From Ambrosia x helenae (lineage: Eukaryota; Streptophyta; Magnoliopsida; Asterales; Asteraceae), in NCBI GenBank assembly GCA_030844895.1, contig CM061223.1, positions 13,403,994 to 13,467,993 of the forward strand: a stretch of DNA of 64,000 nt. Reading direction: 5' to 3'. The position numbers were made by a program, and so were the translations under genes. This document shows positions 1-10,974 of the stretch, one piece after another (the stretch's first letter is position 1; each line of letters begins with the position of its first letter). The notes under the pieces are model-generated. The model was not told the origin of the DNA, made no database searches, and saw only the letters and a program-made list of their open reading frames with translations.

Positions 1-1430
1 TTTGTTAATTACAATCTTGCCACCGCTTAAATCCAATGGCCCAGAGAGCCTCTTACGCTTCTTATGTTAATACGTTTTGTACGTTATCTCTTCCCTAAAA
101 AAAATTATGTGGGTAGTTGTGTGTGAGTAAGAAAAGCGATGCCTTTGGTTGACTAAAAGAAAGAAGCGAAACATGTGGATTTCGAACCAAGATCATTTAC
201 TTGGTAAGCAGCATCCAAAGCCCAGACCTACCAATCTGAGTTTTAATCTCAAACAAGAATATATGTTGAAAAGAAAAGGTGTAGAAATATACATTATGTT
301 TTTTTAACATAGGTTTGTTGTCGTTGAAGCGTCACCGGCCGTAAATATTTTACTTGATTGGTCAATTTCTTGATAACGTTGAGCTTGTTTAATTTAAGTT
401 TCTTTTGCCTTTAAAAAAATACATATAAAATTAGGAGAGGGATAAGAACCAGTGACGGATACAGAATTTTCGTGTACGGGGGCACAATACGAGTCCATTA
501 AAAATGGTTTCGACAAAAAATGGTGATAAAACAAAGTAGTTTATTAAGTATTTAAATATAATATAAAAAAAATACTATAACCTAATATATTTATATTTTG
601 AAATCATCGGGGTTAATTTTCTTTTGTCTGTACGGTCAATGGTGGAACAAGAATTTTAGTATCGAAAGGTCGCATAGTAACTTTTATACACACAAACAGT
701 TACTTTTTTTTGTGATGTACTACGACCTCTATAACGGTTTTAACTTGCTAATGGTATGCTATAGCCTAAAATTTTTTACCAAATCAATATTTGCTTCTAG
801 TTTTTTTTCTTAATGAAAGTATACTATAAAAAAACACAAAACAAACTAACAAAGTCCTACCCGCATACGTTAAATTAGGTAATGAGGTAAAACAAACATA
901 AATAAAACAAAGATGATAAACATATTTTTATTTGTTAACTTCGGGCCAAAGATTAAACTTAAAAGGCCCAGATAGTTAAAAAAAAAAAGCAAAATAACAT
1001 GAGAAATAGCTTGCTTATCTCTTTCATTATTCAACCCTAATAAAACAACACCCGGTAAAGACGCCGCACCTTGCCGGAGAACAAGATCAGGGTCAGTTAC
1101 CTCCTCACTTCTACTTTTCTTTCAAGTATGCCGATAATAAAAGGGTTCAAGTATCATCATAATTTCACCGTTAGATATGAGTTTGGTTTGAAAGTTGATC
1201 GGACCCCTGTAGTTCCGCCATTGTGTACGATGGGCACATGCCCACCCTCTCATACAAGTAAATCCACCACTGATAAGAACTATGCTGCCTTTTAAGATAA
1301 CCAAGAACTCCGAATGTAGATTCTTATATTGAAACACTCATGAAGGAAATTTGGGTATTCGATTAGTATTAGTTTCGGGGAAATACCGTAAAACATACCA
1401 TACTTTCTGGTTTTTAATGTAAAAGTTGAA
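1..1430. other. AT-rich stretch without a recognised gene
   Basis: Six-frame reading gives only short open frames (60-74 codons) with no recognisable domain or splice-bounded exon. Apart from the weak tRNA-like module listed at 177-242 I see nothing to annotate here; the stretch is probably decayed repeat sequence. Confidence 0.6.
177..242 (-). ncRNA. Weak tRNA-like (pol III promoter) module
   Basis: On the minus strand GGTTCGAAATCC (188 to 177) resembles a B box, and AACTCAGATTGG (242 to 231) is a degraded A-box-like block 54 bases upstream. No closing acceptor stem or nearby T-run is clear. It may be the head of a decayed SINE; the match is weak. Confidence 0.22.
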
Positions 1431-1433
1431 AGA

Positions 1434-1502
1434 ATCTATATCTATATCTATATCTATATCTATATCTATATCTATTCTATATCTATATCTATCTCTATAT
1501 AT
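1434..1502. repeat. (TATATC)n microsatellite
   Basis: Tandem TATATC/TCTATA units with two small interruptions run directly into the 5' end of the Helitron starting about 1492. Confidence 0.9.
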
Positions 1503-2318
1503 ATAATAAACCAAAGCATTTTTAATTACATGGCACTCAATGAGGCATTCTTCTCTTTGAGTGTGTCATGTGTCATGTGTCATGTTATGTGGCAAATTAA
1601 AAAAATAATAATAATATAAAACCTAATCTACTAAAATTAAATTGAGTTATTTAATAAAAAAGAATTTAAAAACAAATTTAAATTTTTCTCTCTTATGTTT
1701 CCTCCCATAACTTTTAAACATTAATATCTTTTATATACGAGATTTTTTAAAGAAAAAAATTACACCAATTTAACGAGCGTTTTATTATCTTTCCAACGAG
1801 TACCATAGTGCTATATAAAAAACGGAGAAAAAAACCGACTATTTTTTGTGGGGTTTCGTTCATACAGGAAAAAAAACACAAAGTGTTCAGGTTATTCATT
1901 AATCATGTTTTTCTTTTAAACCATGTTCTTATCTACAATGTTGAAATTCAGCCCAATCGCCATGCTATCATTGGAATTTTACTCTTCTAAAGATGCATAG
2001 GTATACTTCATCAAAAGAAGCTAGGAGAAAAAATCGCGCAACACTGCAACACATGGTGTCACCTTATAGCAAGGTTATTTTTTTATTTATTTAATTACAA
2101 AAGTAATATTTATTAATATTAGTATTAGTATTATTAGAATTGTTATATTTTTCAACCTGGGACGCTCTCGGGTGAAATGGATCTTTTGGTATTTTCTTTA
2201 TAAAAAAGTATCTAATGTAAGTTGATACATACATGTCATTTTTATAGTTTAGATACTTCTAATTTTATTCACCTTACTTAGGTTGGTCAACCAGGGACGC
2301 TCCCGGGGTATAAACTAG
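1492..2318 (+). mobile_element. Non-autonomous Helitron-like element, copy 1
   Basis: The 5' end reads TCTCTATATATATAATAAAC after an A. The 3' end has a GC-rich hairpin (about 2291-2308), a short AT spacer and CTAG at 2315-2318 followed by T. This is the plant Helitron pattern of 5' TC, 3' hairpin plus CTRR, and insertion at AT. No coding sequence was found. A decayed copy of the same 3' hairpin at 2152-2175 suggests an earlier internal end. The body from about 1680 to 1850 is closely matched by copy 2. Confidence 0.6.
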
Positions 2319-2943
2319 TATATAATAAACCAAAGCATTTTTAATGATATGTCATAATATTATGCAATCTCTCTTTTGAGAGATGTCATATAGGATGTGA
2401 TGTGACAACTCTAGACTAATTAAAAAAAAGAATAAATATGGTTTAAATATGATTTAACATAATCTATTAAATATCTAATCTACTAAATGTAAATATTAAA
2501 ACTTTATTATTTTCTCTCTCATGTTTCCTCTTATAACTTTTAAATGTTAATATCTTTTATATACGAGATTGTTTAAAGAAAAAAATTACACCAAATTAAC
2601 GAGCGTTTTATTATCTTTCCAACGAGTACCATAGTGCTATATAAAAAAACGGAGAAAAAAACGACTATTTTTTTGTAACCCGAGAGGTATTGTGTCAGGT
2701 TTGGAATTAGTTTAAAAAAAATTGTGGGTTTGGGTCGGGCCTGGGATTAGGTGATACCCGACCCAATTACCCTCTTTTTTATATTATAATATGATAACTT
2801 ATGGTAGAGATTTGTTTAAAATAATAATAATAATAATCATTAATCATATATTGGCAGATGCCATTTTTATAGTTTAGATACTTTTAATTTTATTCACTTT
2901 ATTTAGATTTCTCAACCCGGGACGCTCCCAGGGTATAAACTAG
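2319..2943 (+). mobile_element. Non-autonomous Helitron-like element, copy 2 in tandem
   Basis: Begins right after the CTAG of copy 1 with the same 5' body (TATAATAAACCAAAGCATTT). It ends with the hairpin CCCGGGACGCTCCCAGGG (2916-2933), spacer TATAAA, CTAG (2940-2943) and T. The 2500-2680 body repeats 1685-1860 almost word for word. The first TC of this copy is missing or merged with the end of copy 1, so tandem insertion and read-through duplication are both possible. Confidence 0.62.
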
Positions 2944-2949
2944 TATATT

Positions 2950-3542
2950 TATATATACTATTATGCGGCCCTTATAATCATTTATCTAATAAATGATCAA
3001 TGACCTAAATACCTCTATTGGTTTAACTGGTCTTTATGTGATGGACGTAATTACCCTTACTTAACCATAAAATAGGGTTTCCCCTTGGGTGTATAAATAG
3101 AGGTCACTAGGATAGATTAGAGGAGAATATACACACACAAAACCATCCTCCTCTCCTATCTATAATTGAGATCTCTGATCTCCTTAAGCCATCATAACTG
3201 TACACCCTAAACGGGAACCCGATCAGCATAATCATTCTGTCATGGCATCGTCTTCCCTATCATCCTTTTCTAGACTAACGGGTATGTTTGATTCAGGGGC
3301 GAAGCTTGGTTCTCGAATCAGAGGGGGCCGGACTCAATTTTTTTCGATCGGTAGTGCAAATCGGCGGGGGCCGGACTCAAACCGCACTCAATTTACCTAT
3401 GAAAATCGCAAATTTCCACTACTGCGCCAAAAAACAAGGGGGCATGGCCACCCATGGCCCTTTAAATCCTTCGTTCTTGGTTTGATTTATTATTATGTTT
3501 TGTATTATGTTTAAAGAATTGATCAACATGTGATATTAGAGC
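2950..3542 (+). mobile_element. Possible copia-type LTR/leader remnant
   Basis: A TATA box (TATAAATAG, 3092-3100) is followed by a pyrimidine-rich leader. At 3531-3542 TGATATTAGAGC differs at two bases from TGGTATCAGAGC, the usual plant copia primer site for initiator Met tRNA. Together this looks like the downstream part of an LTR plus primer site. No second LTR, gag or pol was found, and the 5' boundary next to the Helitron is not defined. An open frame at 3242-3514 lacks any domain and is not called as a gene. Confidence 0.3.
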
Positions 3543-4194
3543 ATATGTTGATTCTATCGATTCTTATTTGATTTGCAATAATTAAATCAAATACAAAGTT
3601 TTGATTAATGGTTCTTTTGAAACTTTGTTTTATGAATGATTGCATAATTAAATCAAAAATAATAAATCATGGATCTTACAAAACTTTGTTAATGACGGTG
3701 ACGTCTAATAAAATAATAGAATAAAAATTGTGGTTCGAAATATTGAAAGTCAAGAAAGTTTTTATTTTGTGGTTTGAAAAAATTACATTTGCACAGTATT
3801 GCAAAATCACGAAAATTTTTTATTCTTTTTAATGAATTTAATAAATGTTGACTTGTGATTTAGAAAAAGTTCACAGAGCGTGAATTAAAGAAAAATATTC
3901 GAAAGTTTTTTTTTATTTCATTAATGACATTAATTTTGTTTGATTTAGTTTTGCAAATCACGATAAATTGCTATAAATTGGTTAAAATCAGTACTAAAAT
4001 CTATTTGCTAAAATTTTGGGAGTAACTTAATCTCCAAGTTTTAAATTTAATGTTTATAATATTTATAAAATCTTTGGAGATTTACTGAAATCCCGAAATT
4101 AATTTAAACGGATTTTTTCAAATCCCTAAATTATAGCACTTATGGGTATTATAGTGCTCGGACGAACTGTCCACGGATTAATTTTTTCGAAAGA
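3543..4194. other. AT-rich stretch, no gene seen
   Basis: Contains loose repeats of AAATCAAA and AAACTTTGTT. I see no open frame of note and no terminal repeats. It may be the internal part of the copia-like remnant just upstream. Confidence 0.5.
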
Positions 4195-4590
4195 TTGTTC
4201 TCATACAGGTTTCCGGATTCAAGTTCTAGATCCAACAGTTCTCGGTTTTCTGTTTTCGAAAACCTAAAATTCGAGAACCTAAACCTAAATCCGAGAACTA
4301 TTACTAAATTCGAGAACCTTATTGATTCCGAAAACCATTACTAAATACGAGAACTCTCAGGAATTCGAGAACTAACATGTTAACCGAGAACCTAACTAAT
4401 TTCCGAGAACCTAACGCCACCCGAGAACTAGTAACTTTTCCGAGAACTAGGAACAAGATCGAGAACTAACTATTTTTTCGAGAACCTCCTTGGTGTTTCC
4501 GGGAACTAACTGTTTCCGAGAACTCGAAATTTTTCCGGAAACCTCATTTTTCCGAAAACATGAACCTACTCATTCGGAAACCCTTAATTA
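4195..4590 (+). repeat. Degenerate CGAGAAC word array
   Basis: The word (T/C)CGAGAACC(T/A)A, with variants CGAAAACC, CGGAAACC and CGGGAACT, recurs about 20 times at roughly 12-25 base spacing between AT-rich fillers. Spacing and filler vary, so this is a word array and not a simple satellite. Only the start holds a reverse-oriented copy (TTCTCGG near 4231). Confidence 0.75.
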
Positions 4591-5705
4591 GTTTATTAGT
4601 TTTGTAAAACCTTATTTAATATGTTTTCAAAACCTAAATCAATAAACTCGTTGCTTTACTTTGATAACACTAAAAAGGTCCCACTTCTACCCAAAGGTGA
4701 TGTGCTACCTTAACCTAGTTATCTAAGTCTAATATACTCGTCGAATTCACAAAACAAAATCAACCAAAATCAAAATCTCTTAAAAAAAAACAAAAAAAAA
4801 AAAAAAAACAGAGCAGTTGTAGAAGACGAAAAAATAACATCCGATCAAGGAAGTATTATGGCTCCAAAACGCAAATCAATAAGTTTATGTTCATATTATG
4901 ATTGTCATGATGATCGTATAACGAAAATCATTTGATAAAACCTAAAAAAAACATAACAGATGAAGGAAGAGAAAGAAGAAGCAAACTGAATCATGACAGG
5001 CCCTGAAGGGAACTAATACAGGTATGTTTTAAATCAGATTTATGAAATTACTAGAGGTGTTTTGTGATTTGAATGATGAACATCAGGATTTACTTAATAT
5101 TTTTTATGAACTTAGTAAAGGCGTTTTATATCTTTTAATGAAAATAATAAAGGCGTTTTAATGATTGTTATGAACAATGCGAATTTGTAAGTGTGTTTTG
5201 GTAATTAATAAAGGCGTTTTATGATGTTAAAGATGAATGAGATAATTTATTTGTTTGTTGTGTTTAAAAAAGTGATGGCATGTGATTACAAATGCGTTTT
5301 GTTTATTTATATATGTGACACCCGACATGTCCAACTTAAACATTTTGGTAAAACATAAGTGTACCTTAGCGAAAAACATTTACAAACAAACTTAACTGGG
5401 TCAGTTAAGTCGGGTCAGGTTAGGATTGTCCAAGGTTCAATGATCTGAAGGATCATTGGGTGTCGTTTTGGAGTATACACTAGTCTTGAGTCCCGTTGTT
5501 GGTGAAATTACATAAGTTGAATTAAGTGTTATACGTGGATTGATACATACATGTGATATAATATGCAAATACGTGTTTCAAAGGTATAAACATGATTATA
5601 CATGATTCTATATGCTTAACATATGCTAGGATTGCATGTTCATGTGTTAGGATGTGCTAAAACGCGTTTAAACAACAAAACTGGAAAATCTGGAAAACAG
5701 GGAAC

Positions 5706-5812
5706 TGGTTCGACCTTAAGGGGGTCGAACCAGGCTTATGAGTCAGCTGGAAAGGTCATTCGACCTTGGGAACTCTCATTCGAACCATGCATGGGGTCGA
5801 ATGAAGCTTGGG
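5706..5812 (+). repeat. GTCGAACC word array, upstream slot
   Basis: Copies of GGTCGAACCAGG / GGTCGAATGA and their reverse complement (TTCGACC) lie just upstream of the TATA box of this LTR. Opposed copies such as GGTTCGACC and GGTCGAACC (5707-5731) can pair as a hairpin. The matching position in the sister LTR (12995-13125) holds a different word. Confidence 0.75.
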
Positions 5813-5820
5813 TATAAATA
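5813..5820 (+). promoter_or_regulatory. TATA box of solo LTR copy 1
   Basis: TATAAATA follows directly after the GTCGAACC array. About 45-60 bases downstream is CT-rich leader sequence, as expected of an LTR promoter at the U3/R junction. Confidence 0.55.
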
Positions 5821-6574
5821 CCACACTTTGTCATTTTTCATCATTTCACAAACCCTAGTCGCCTCTAAACACTCTCTCTCGACTTTAATTTTCGGGGAAG
5901 GAGTTTTTGCTCTTGTTTTTCACAGTCTAACCTACAAACATCATCTAATCAAAGATCTAAGGTGTGTTATTGATCTAAAACCCTTTTTAAAGCATTTTGA
6001 TTCGTTTTCATTTAACCCCAAATGTCCAGATCCGTTCTAAGGCTGTTTTTATGATTAAAAACCTTTCAAACACCTTTCTAAACAAAACCCTATCATTAAA
6101 CATGAGTTTTCACATCAATAAACACATGTTGTGCTTTATGTAATGTTATGTATTGTTTAATGATTTACTATTGTGTAAATGATAGAAACATGATCTAGGG
6201 CTGTTATTGGTGTTGGTTTATGATTGTTTTAGGTTACAATTGGATAGATGATGCTATTATGTCTATATTGGGGATTCTTGATAAATCTAGGGTTTGATAC
6301 ATGTTGTTTTGTTAATAAAACAATTGGGGGTTTCCATAAACATAACAAACTGGGAATTTTGTAAAGTTTCCAAATTGGGTAAAGTTTTCATGCATGATGT
6401 GACGTTTTCATAATTTTGCCATTTTGGGTAAGTGTTAAAATGGATTGATTTTGGAGTAAAATTAGTAGGGTTTCGTGGGGATATGTAATTCATACTTGAC
6501 TGCTGTGTTTCATGATGTTTCGTGATGTTTTCGGATTGTTTTGATGCGATTTGATGCGTTTAAGAACAAATACT

Positions 6575-6860
6575 GTAGACTGGGTTGAACCAGACCCCAT
6601 TCGACCAGTCGTGGGGTCAAAGGCGGGGGGTCTGGGGTCGAACCAGATGTGGACACGTCGAACCAGGCTTGTTTTGGTCAAACAAAAATGATTTAGGTCG
6701 AATTAACACATGTTCAGGTTGAAGGAACATGTGTTAAGGTCGAAGGAACATATGTTAGGTTGAATGAACTTGTATATGGGTCGAAGGAGTCTTGTGGAGG
6801 TCGAACCAAGGTTTCTTGGGGTCGAATGAGGCCCCAAAAAGCCTGATTCGACCTTACAGC
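6575..6860 (+). repeat. GTCGAACC word array, downstream slot
   Basis: About 14 copies of GGTCGAA(C/T)(C/G)A or its reverse complement with 15-25 base spacing, in the transcribed part of the LTR. Same word as the upstream slot. The equivalent position in the sister LTR carries GGCGATTA words. Confidence 0.75.
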
Positions 6861-8213
6861 TAAGTTTGTGCGATTTTTGATGCAAACTAAGTGTTTTATG
6901 TTTAAGGTGAGTTTCACAGCCCCACTTTTATTGGTTTTGCTTTTGGGGGAGAAAACATGCGCTAAACTTATATTTTGTGAACATATGTCATACTACGGGT
7001 TACTTTTGAGTTGCTATATGATGTTTGGAAGTCCCGGGGGAAACCATGAATGTGCGGGGTTGCACAACGGGGGGAATATGGATAGATCTATTGGGCGTGA
7101 CCTTCCCCACTCGTCGACTGGAGGTCGGATGGGTGCATATTGTCTCGAACTATGCTGAACTTGCTAAACACTATTCGGGCTGCTTAAACACATGCTAAAC
7201 TTGCTAAACGCGTCCAGTAATGGTTTTCCAATCGTAGTAGTAGAAAAACATACGCCTAGCTAGCGTACTTTGGTTTCACTTTAACATAGTATTGACAGGT
7301 TTTGAACTTGGTAACATTTGGTAACACTTGGTAACATTTTATAAAAACCTATGAACTCACCAGCATTATATGTTGACACCTTTTGGCATGTTTTTCTCAG
7401 GTCGCTAAGGTAGCAACAAGGACTAGGCGCACGGGTCTGCATGGCGTCTAGGGCTTAGTTCATGTTTTTGAATAATCATTTGAAACTACTTTTGTTACAT
7501 GAGTTGTACTTGAATTTGCTTCCGCTCCAGTTTTGAGATATTAAAGTTTATGTTTGAGTCTACGTATCTTTCATATAGTTTTCGTTTATTGTGACAGTTG
7601 ACTTGGATCCTGGTTTGTCACGCGCCTCACGGTAAAACCCCGCATGCGGAAATTTGAGGGTGTGACAATAAAGGCGTTTTACTGTTTTTTTCTGTTAATA
7701 TAAGGTATGAGATGATTTGGTGATCTTTTGTATTTAAAAATTGGAAAATGTGATTATAAATGCCTTTTTATATGATTAGTAAAGGCGTTTTATATATATT
7801 TAAAGATGAATTAGATGATTGTGTGAAATGTTGTGATTAATAGTTAGAACATTGAGATCCCATACATCATGTTTCAAAACGCATATTGTAAATAACAAAA
7901 CGCCTTTATTGCTTTTAGTTAAAAATCAGACTAACATAGACTAACATATTGTAAATAAAAAATGTGTTTTATATTTTTCAAATGCATTTTATATAAACAA
8001 AGACTGTTGACACTAACAACTGTTGTTCCCTAACAACTGCTGTACAAATTATTGCTTACAAGGTCTGTTGAAGAAACCACTGTCTACCAAAGGTCTGAAG
8101 ATACAAGGTCTGTTGGAGTCAACAACACTTAGGCTCCAACAGATGATTCAAGCAAACAAAGTTTATTCCATCAATTATTACACGTCAGAGGTTTAGTCAT
8201 CAGGGTTTTCGAT

Positions 8214-8322
8214 ATGTAAAAGCTTGAAAAAGCTTTTGTTTTGATGTGGAATGAAATATATATGGATAATGTATGTAAAAGCTTGAAAAAGCTTTTGTTT
8301 TGATGTGGAATGAAATATATAT
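8214..8322. repeat. Tandem duplication of a ~57-bp palindrome-bearing unit
   Basis: Two nearly identical units start TATGTAAAAGCTTGAAAAAG and end GAATGAAATATATATG. Each contains AAAAGCTT / AAGCTTTT arms that can pair. Confidence 0.85.
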
Positions 8323-8539
8323 GTGATGTATTAGTAAAACGCATTCGATATGATCATAAAACGCGTTCGTAAAAAACAGAGTTTCAAATGTTCAGTTATA
8401 GTAAAACGCATTCAAGGAAACATAAAACGCACTTTAGAAAACAGTAGAAAATGTGCAAACTATTCAGTATATACCAAAATGCATGCATAAAACATAAAAT
8501 GCATTAACTGAAAAAAAAAACACTCATCAACAACTTGTT

Positions 8540-8736
8540 CTTCATCTGCGTGGTGTTCATTTCCATGGTCTTCAGCATTTTCAACTTCCTCGTTTTCATC
8601 TTGTAACAATGTATTTTTCATCTCGTTTTCATCTTCATTGCATTTTCTGTTTTCAATGAAGACGCAACAGCAGGTTTGTATATTGGAGTTTGATCATCAA
8701 TGGGAACATCTTTCTTAGAAAGATCTGTCATAAAAC
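8540..8736 (-). pseudogene. Possible decayed gene fragment, acidic N terminus
   Basis: Reading minus from 8736, an ATG begins MTDLSKKDVPIDDQ, followed after a shift by an acidic Asn/Glu/Asp-rich stretch. The composition resembles exons of degraded plant transposase genes, but no domain can be named. Frames are broken. Confidence 0.18.
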
Positions 8737-8850
8737 ACAAAACATACAACTATAAAATCTAATTTTAATGACAAAATGACATGTTCATACTATAAAAAGG
8801 CACACAATAGTAAGCATTCACATGCACATGTAAGGATTTATCTAACAAAT

Positions 8851-9060
8851 CTCAAAACGCATGTTAAAACATCATAAAACGCATTTGAATAAAAATCAAT
8901 TCTATAAAACCAAGCATTTACCTCAAAACGCATGTTAAATATAATAAAACGCATTTGATAAAAAATCATTTCTATAAAACCAAGCAGTTACCTCAAAACG
9001 CATGTTAAACATAATAAAACGCAATTGACCATTATCAATTACAAAAACCCCTCCAGTTAA
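8851..9060 (-). repeat. Three ~70-bp tandem units with AAAACGC words
   Basis: Units near 8851, 8922 and 8992 each start CTCAAAACGCATGTTAAA and contain a second AAAACGCA word about 27 bases on. The first two share the tail TCTATAAAACCAAGCA; the third diverges in its second half. Confidence 0.8.
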
Positions 9061-9125
9061 GTCAAAACGCATTTTAATCATCCTAAAACGCAACTACTTA
9101 TTATCATATACATAAAACAAACAAT

Positions 9126-9879
9126 TACCTTACATCCTTCAGTGTTCAACCATGAAATCAAAACTCTCACCACCTTGTTCATCAGTGTTGTTAACATCTT
9201 CCTGTATAATATCTACATAAACACTTATCGATCAAACTCTGTTCATCTCTGTTTTTTGTGATCTGCTAATATAAATCAAAACAATATAAACTAACCTTCA
9301 AAATTCATATTATGAGCATAGACAACATCATCTTCTTCTCCGATTAAGATTTCAGGTTTGTTGTTTAGGTCTAATAAACAATTAAAAATCAAAATAAGAT
9401 TACGATTATGTGAAATTAAAAAACAAAGTAACCTACCGAACATGATGATGAACTCTGCAATTGAGTATGATTCTGGTAAACTTTTGATCGACAGATGCAA
9501 GGTGATGAGAATTTTTTAATAAGGTAAGAATTGATGATGAAGATCGTGAAATCAGTTATAAAAATTTGAATTCTGATTGAACGATAAAACAGGGATTGTG
9601 AAAATCATAATTATGAACGTGATTAATTGATCGATGCAAATGTCTATAATACCCCTCTCATAATTGAAAATCAGTTTTTTTTGTTTAAACAGACATCTTA
9701 CATGTGGCATATTATTGTGGCTTCCTACACTTTGTAGGTTAAGGGACTTTGTACCCAATACTTTCTCACAAAGCGCAAACCACATGCACTAATCATGTAC
9801 TTTTGGAAAGTTAGGGGAAAAATCCAAAATTTTGGTAAACCACAGAAACCATTCGTATACTTTACCCTTAATAAACAAT
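9126..9879. other. Stretch without a recognised gene
   Basis: Short open frames on the minus strand (9291-9500, 9552-9785) have no recognisable domain. It forms the left flank of the Athila-like element. Confidence 0.5.
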
Positions 9880-10774
9880 CGATGAGTCGGTCGTTACGGG
9901 TCATACAAAACCTAATTAACCTAAGTAGATGGGGTAAATAAGGTATCAATCCAAGGAGCATGTGATTAGTGGATATTGTTTAGTTGATTAAACGGTGTTA
10001 CTTATGAAGATGCTAGAAAACTTATGAAGTTGTGCTTGGTTCATTTAAGAGTTTGATTGGAAGGCTTTGTTTATTATGCTAAAACTTGAATTGAAATTCT
10101 AGAAATGAAAAGTAATGATGTTTGTAAACAATTTAATTAAAAGGACCACACTAGGGTTTCAACAAATGAAGGTTAGGGATTTCACAAATGGGTAAACAAT
10201 GGTAGCACAAATGGTGCTAACAGATTGATTGTTCAATATGCTTAGGTGTCAAATTTTATCAATATCAAAAATAGAATAAACTACACTTAATTACCTAGAA
10301 CATACAACCCTACGTTTGTATTAACTGGAATGAGTTCAACATAAGGTTAATCACAATTTAACACAATGTTTCAAACACACAAATACACAATCAAATAATT
10401 TAAGAACAATACCCAAATGCTAACCCTAGATCTTCAAATGTTTACATCCCCAGTGTGATACAAAGGATTTAGCCACTCATGACTATGGTGTTCTTCATTG
10501 ATCTTTGGTCTTCAGTCTTCTTGTCCTTTTATGATCTGCCAACTTGCGTCCCTCCAAGAATTGTGTCGACCCCCTTCTTTTCTCCCTCTTATGCGTGACC
10601 TTGTCAAAAAAAAATATATGTCCCTCTTTGTTCTTTTTCTTCATGCCACTCTCTAAAAAAATATATGGTTCCTAAGAATAATAATCTCTTTCCAAAACCT
10701 TGCTGTCCTTTTTTTTTTAATTTCCTCTTTCACAGCCGTTCAATCCTCTAGATTTAATACCTAGTATGTGATCA
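9880..10774 (-). repeat. 3' LTR of the Athila-like element
   Basis: Collinear with 16867-17758 with only scattered mismatches and small indels in A/T runs. On the plus strand it ends GTATGTGATCA; on the minus strand this is the TG start of the LTR. Confidence 0.85.
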
Positions 10775-10888
10775 AAAATATCCTCCTACCGTAATTGTCG
10801 TCTTCCAAAATCAAAAATAATAAACAATCATCTAATGTGTATTGAGCCATGGCCATTTAGGCTGTGACATTGAAAAGTCATGGTTTAA

Positions 10889-10923
10889 TTTATTATTATT
10901 ATTATTATTATTATTATCATTAC

Positions 10924-10968
<45 letters not shown>
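10889..10968. repeat. (ATT)n microsatellite
   Basis: About 26 ATT units with two interruptions, inside the Athila-like element. It produces a false poly-leucine open frame on the plus strand (10842-11096). Confidence 0.95.
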
Positions 10969-10974
10969 GTCCCG

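Larger units (their letters stand above)
5314..7667 (+). mobile_element. Solo LTR (TGTGACACCC family), copy 1
   Basis: Starts TGTGACACCCGACATG and ends GAGGGTGTGACA, an inverted terminal pair typical of an LTR. Flanks are ATATA on the left and ATAAA on the right, an imperfect 5-base target duplication. A TATA box lies at 5813-5820. The sequence is collinear with 12534-15293: same start, same leader text, same GATAGATCTATTGGG block (7081-7095), same 3' 60 bases. No internal region or second LTR is present. It interrupts the AAAACGC-word region. Confidence 0.8.
4600..9560. repeat. Region rich in AAAACGC words, split by a solo LTR
   Basis: Left of the solo LTR (5040-5310) and just after it (7668-7800) the word appears as AAAGGCGTTTT(A). 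From about 7870 to 9125 it appears mostly as AAAACGCATTT, so the two halves are in opposite orientation. Arrays of short words in opposed orientation near both ends occur in some DNA transposons, but I could not find convincing terminal inverted repeats or a target duplication, so the class is open. Confidence 0.4.

Noticed and set aside
3242..3514. 90-codon frame beginning MASSSLSSFS
   Set aside because: The start looks like a transit peptide, but the rest has no domain and lies in the leader of an LTR-like remnant.
4195..4590. CRISPR-like array
   Set aside because: Repeats are 7-10 bases, degenerate and unevenly spaced, in a plant nuclear context; not a CRISPR.
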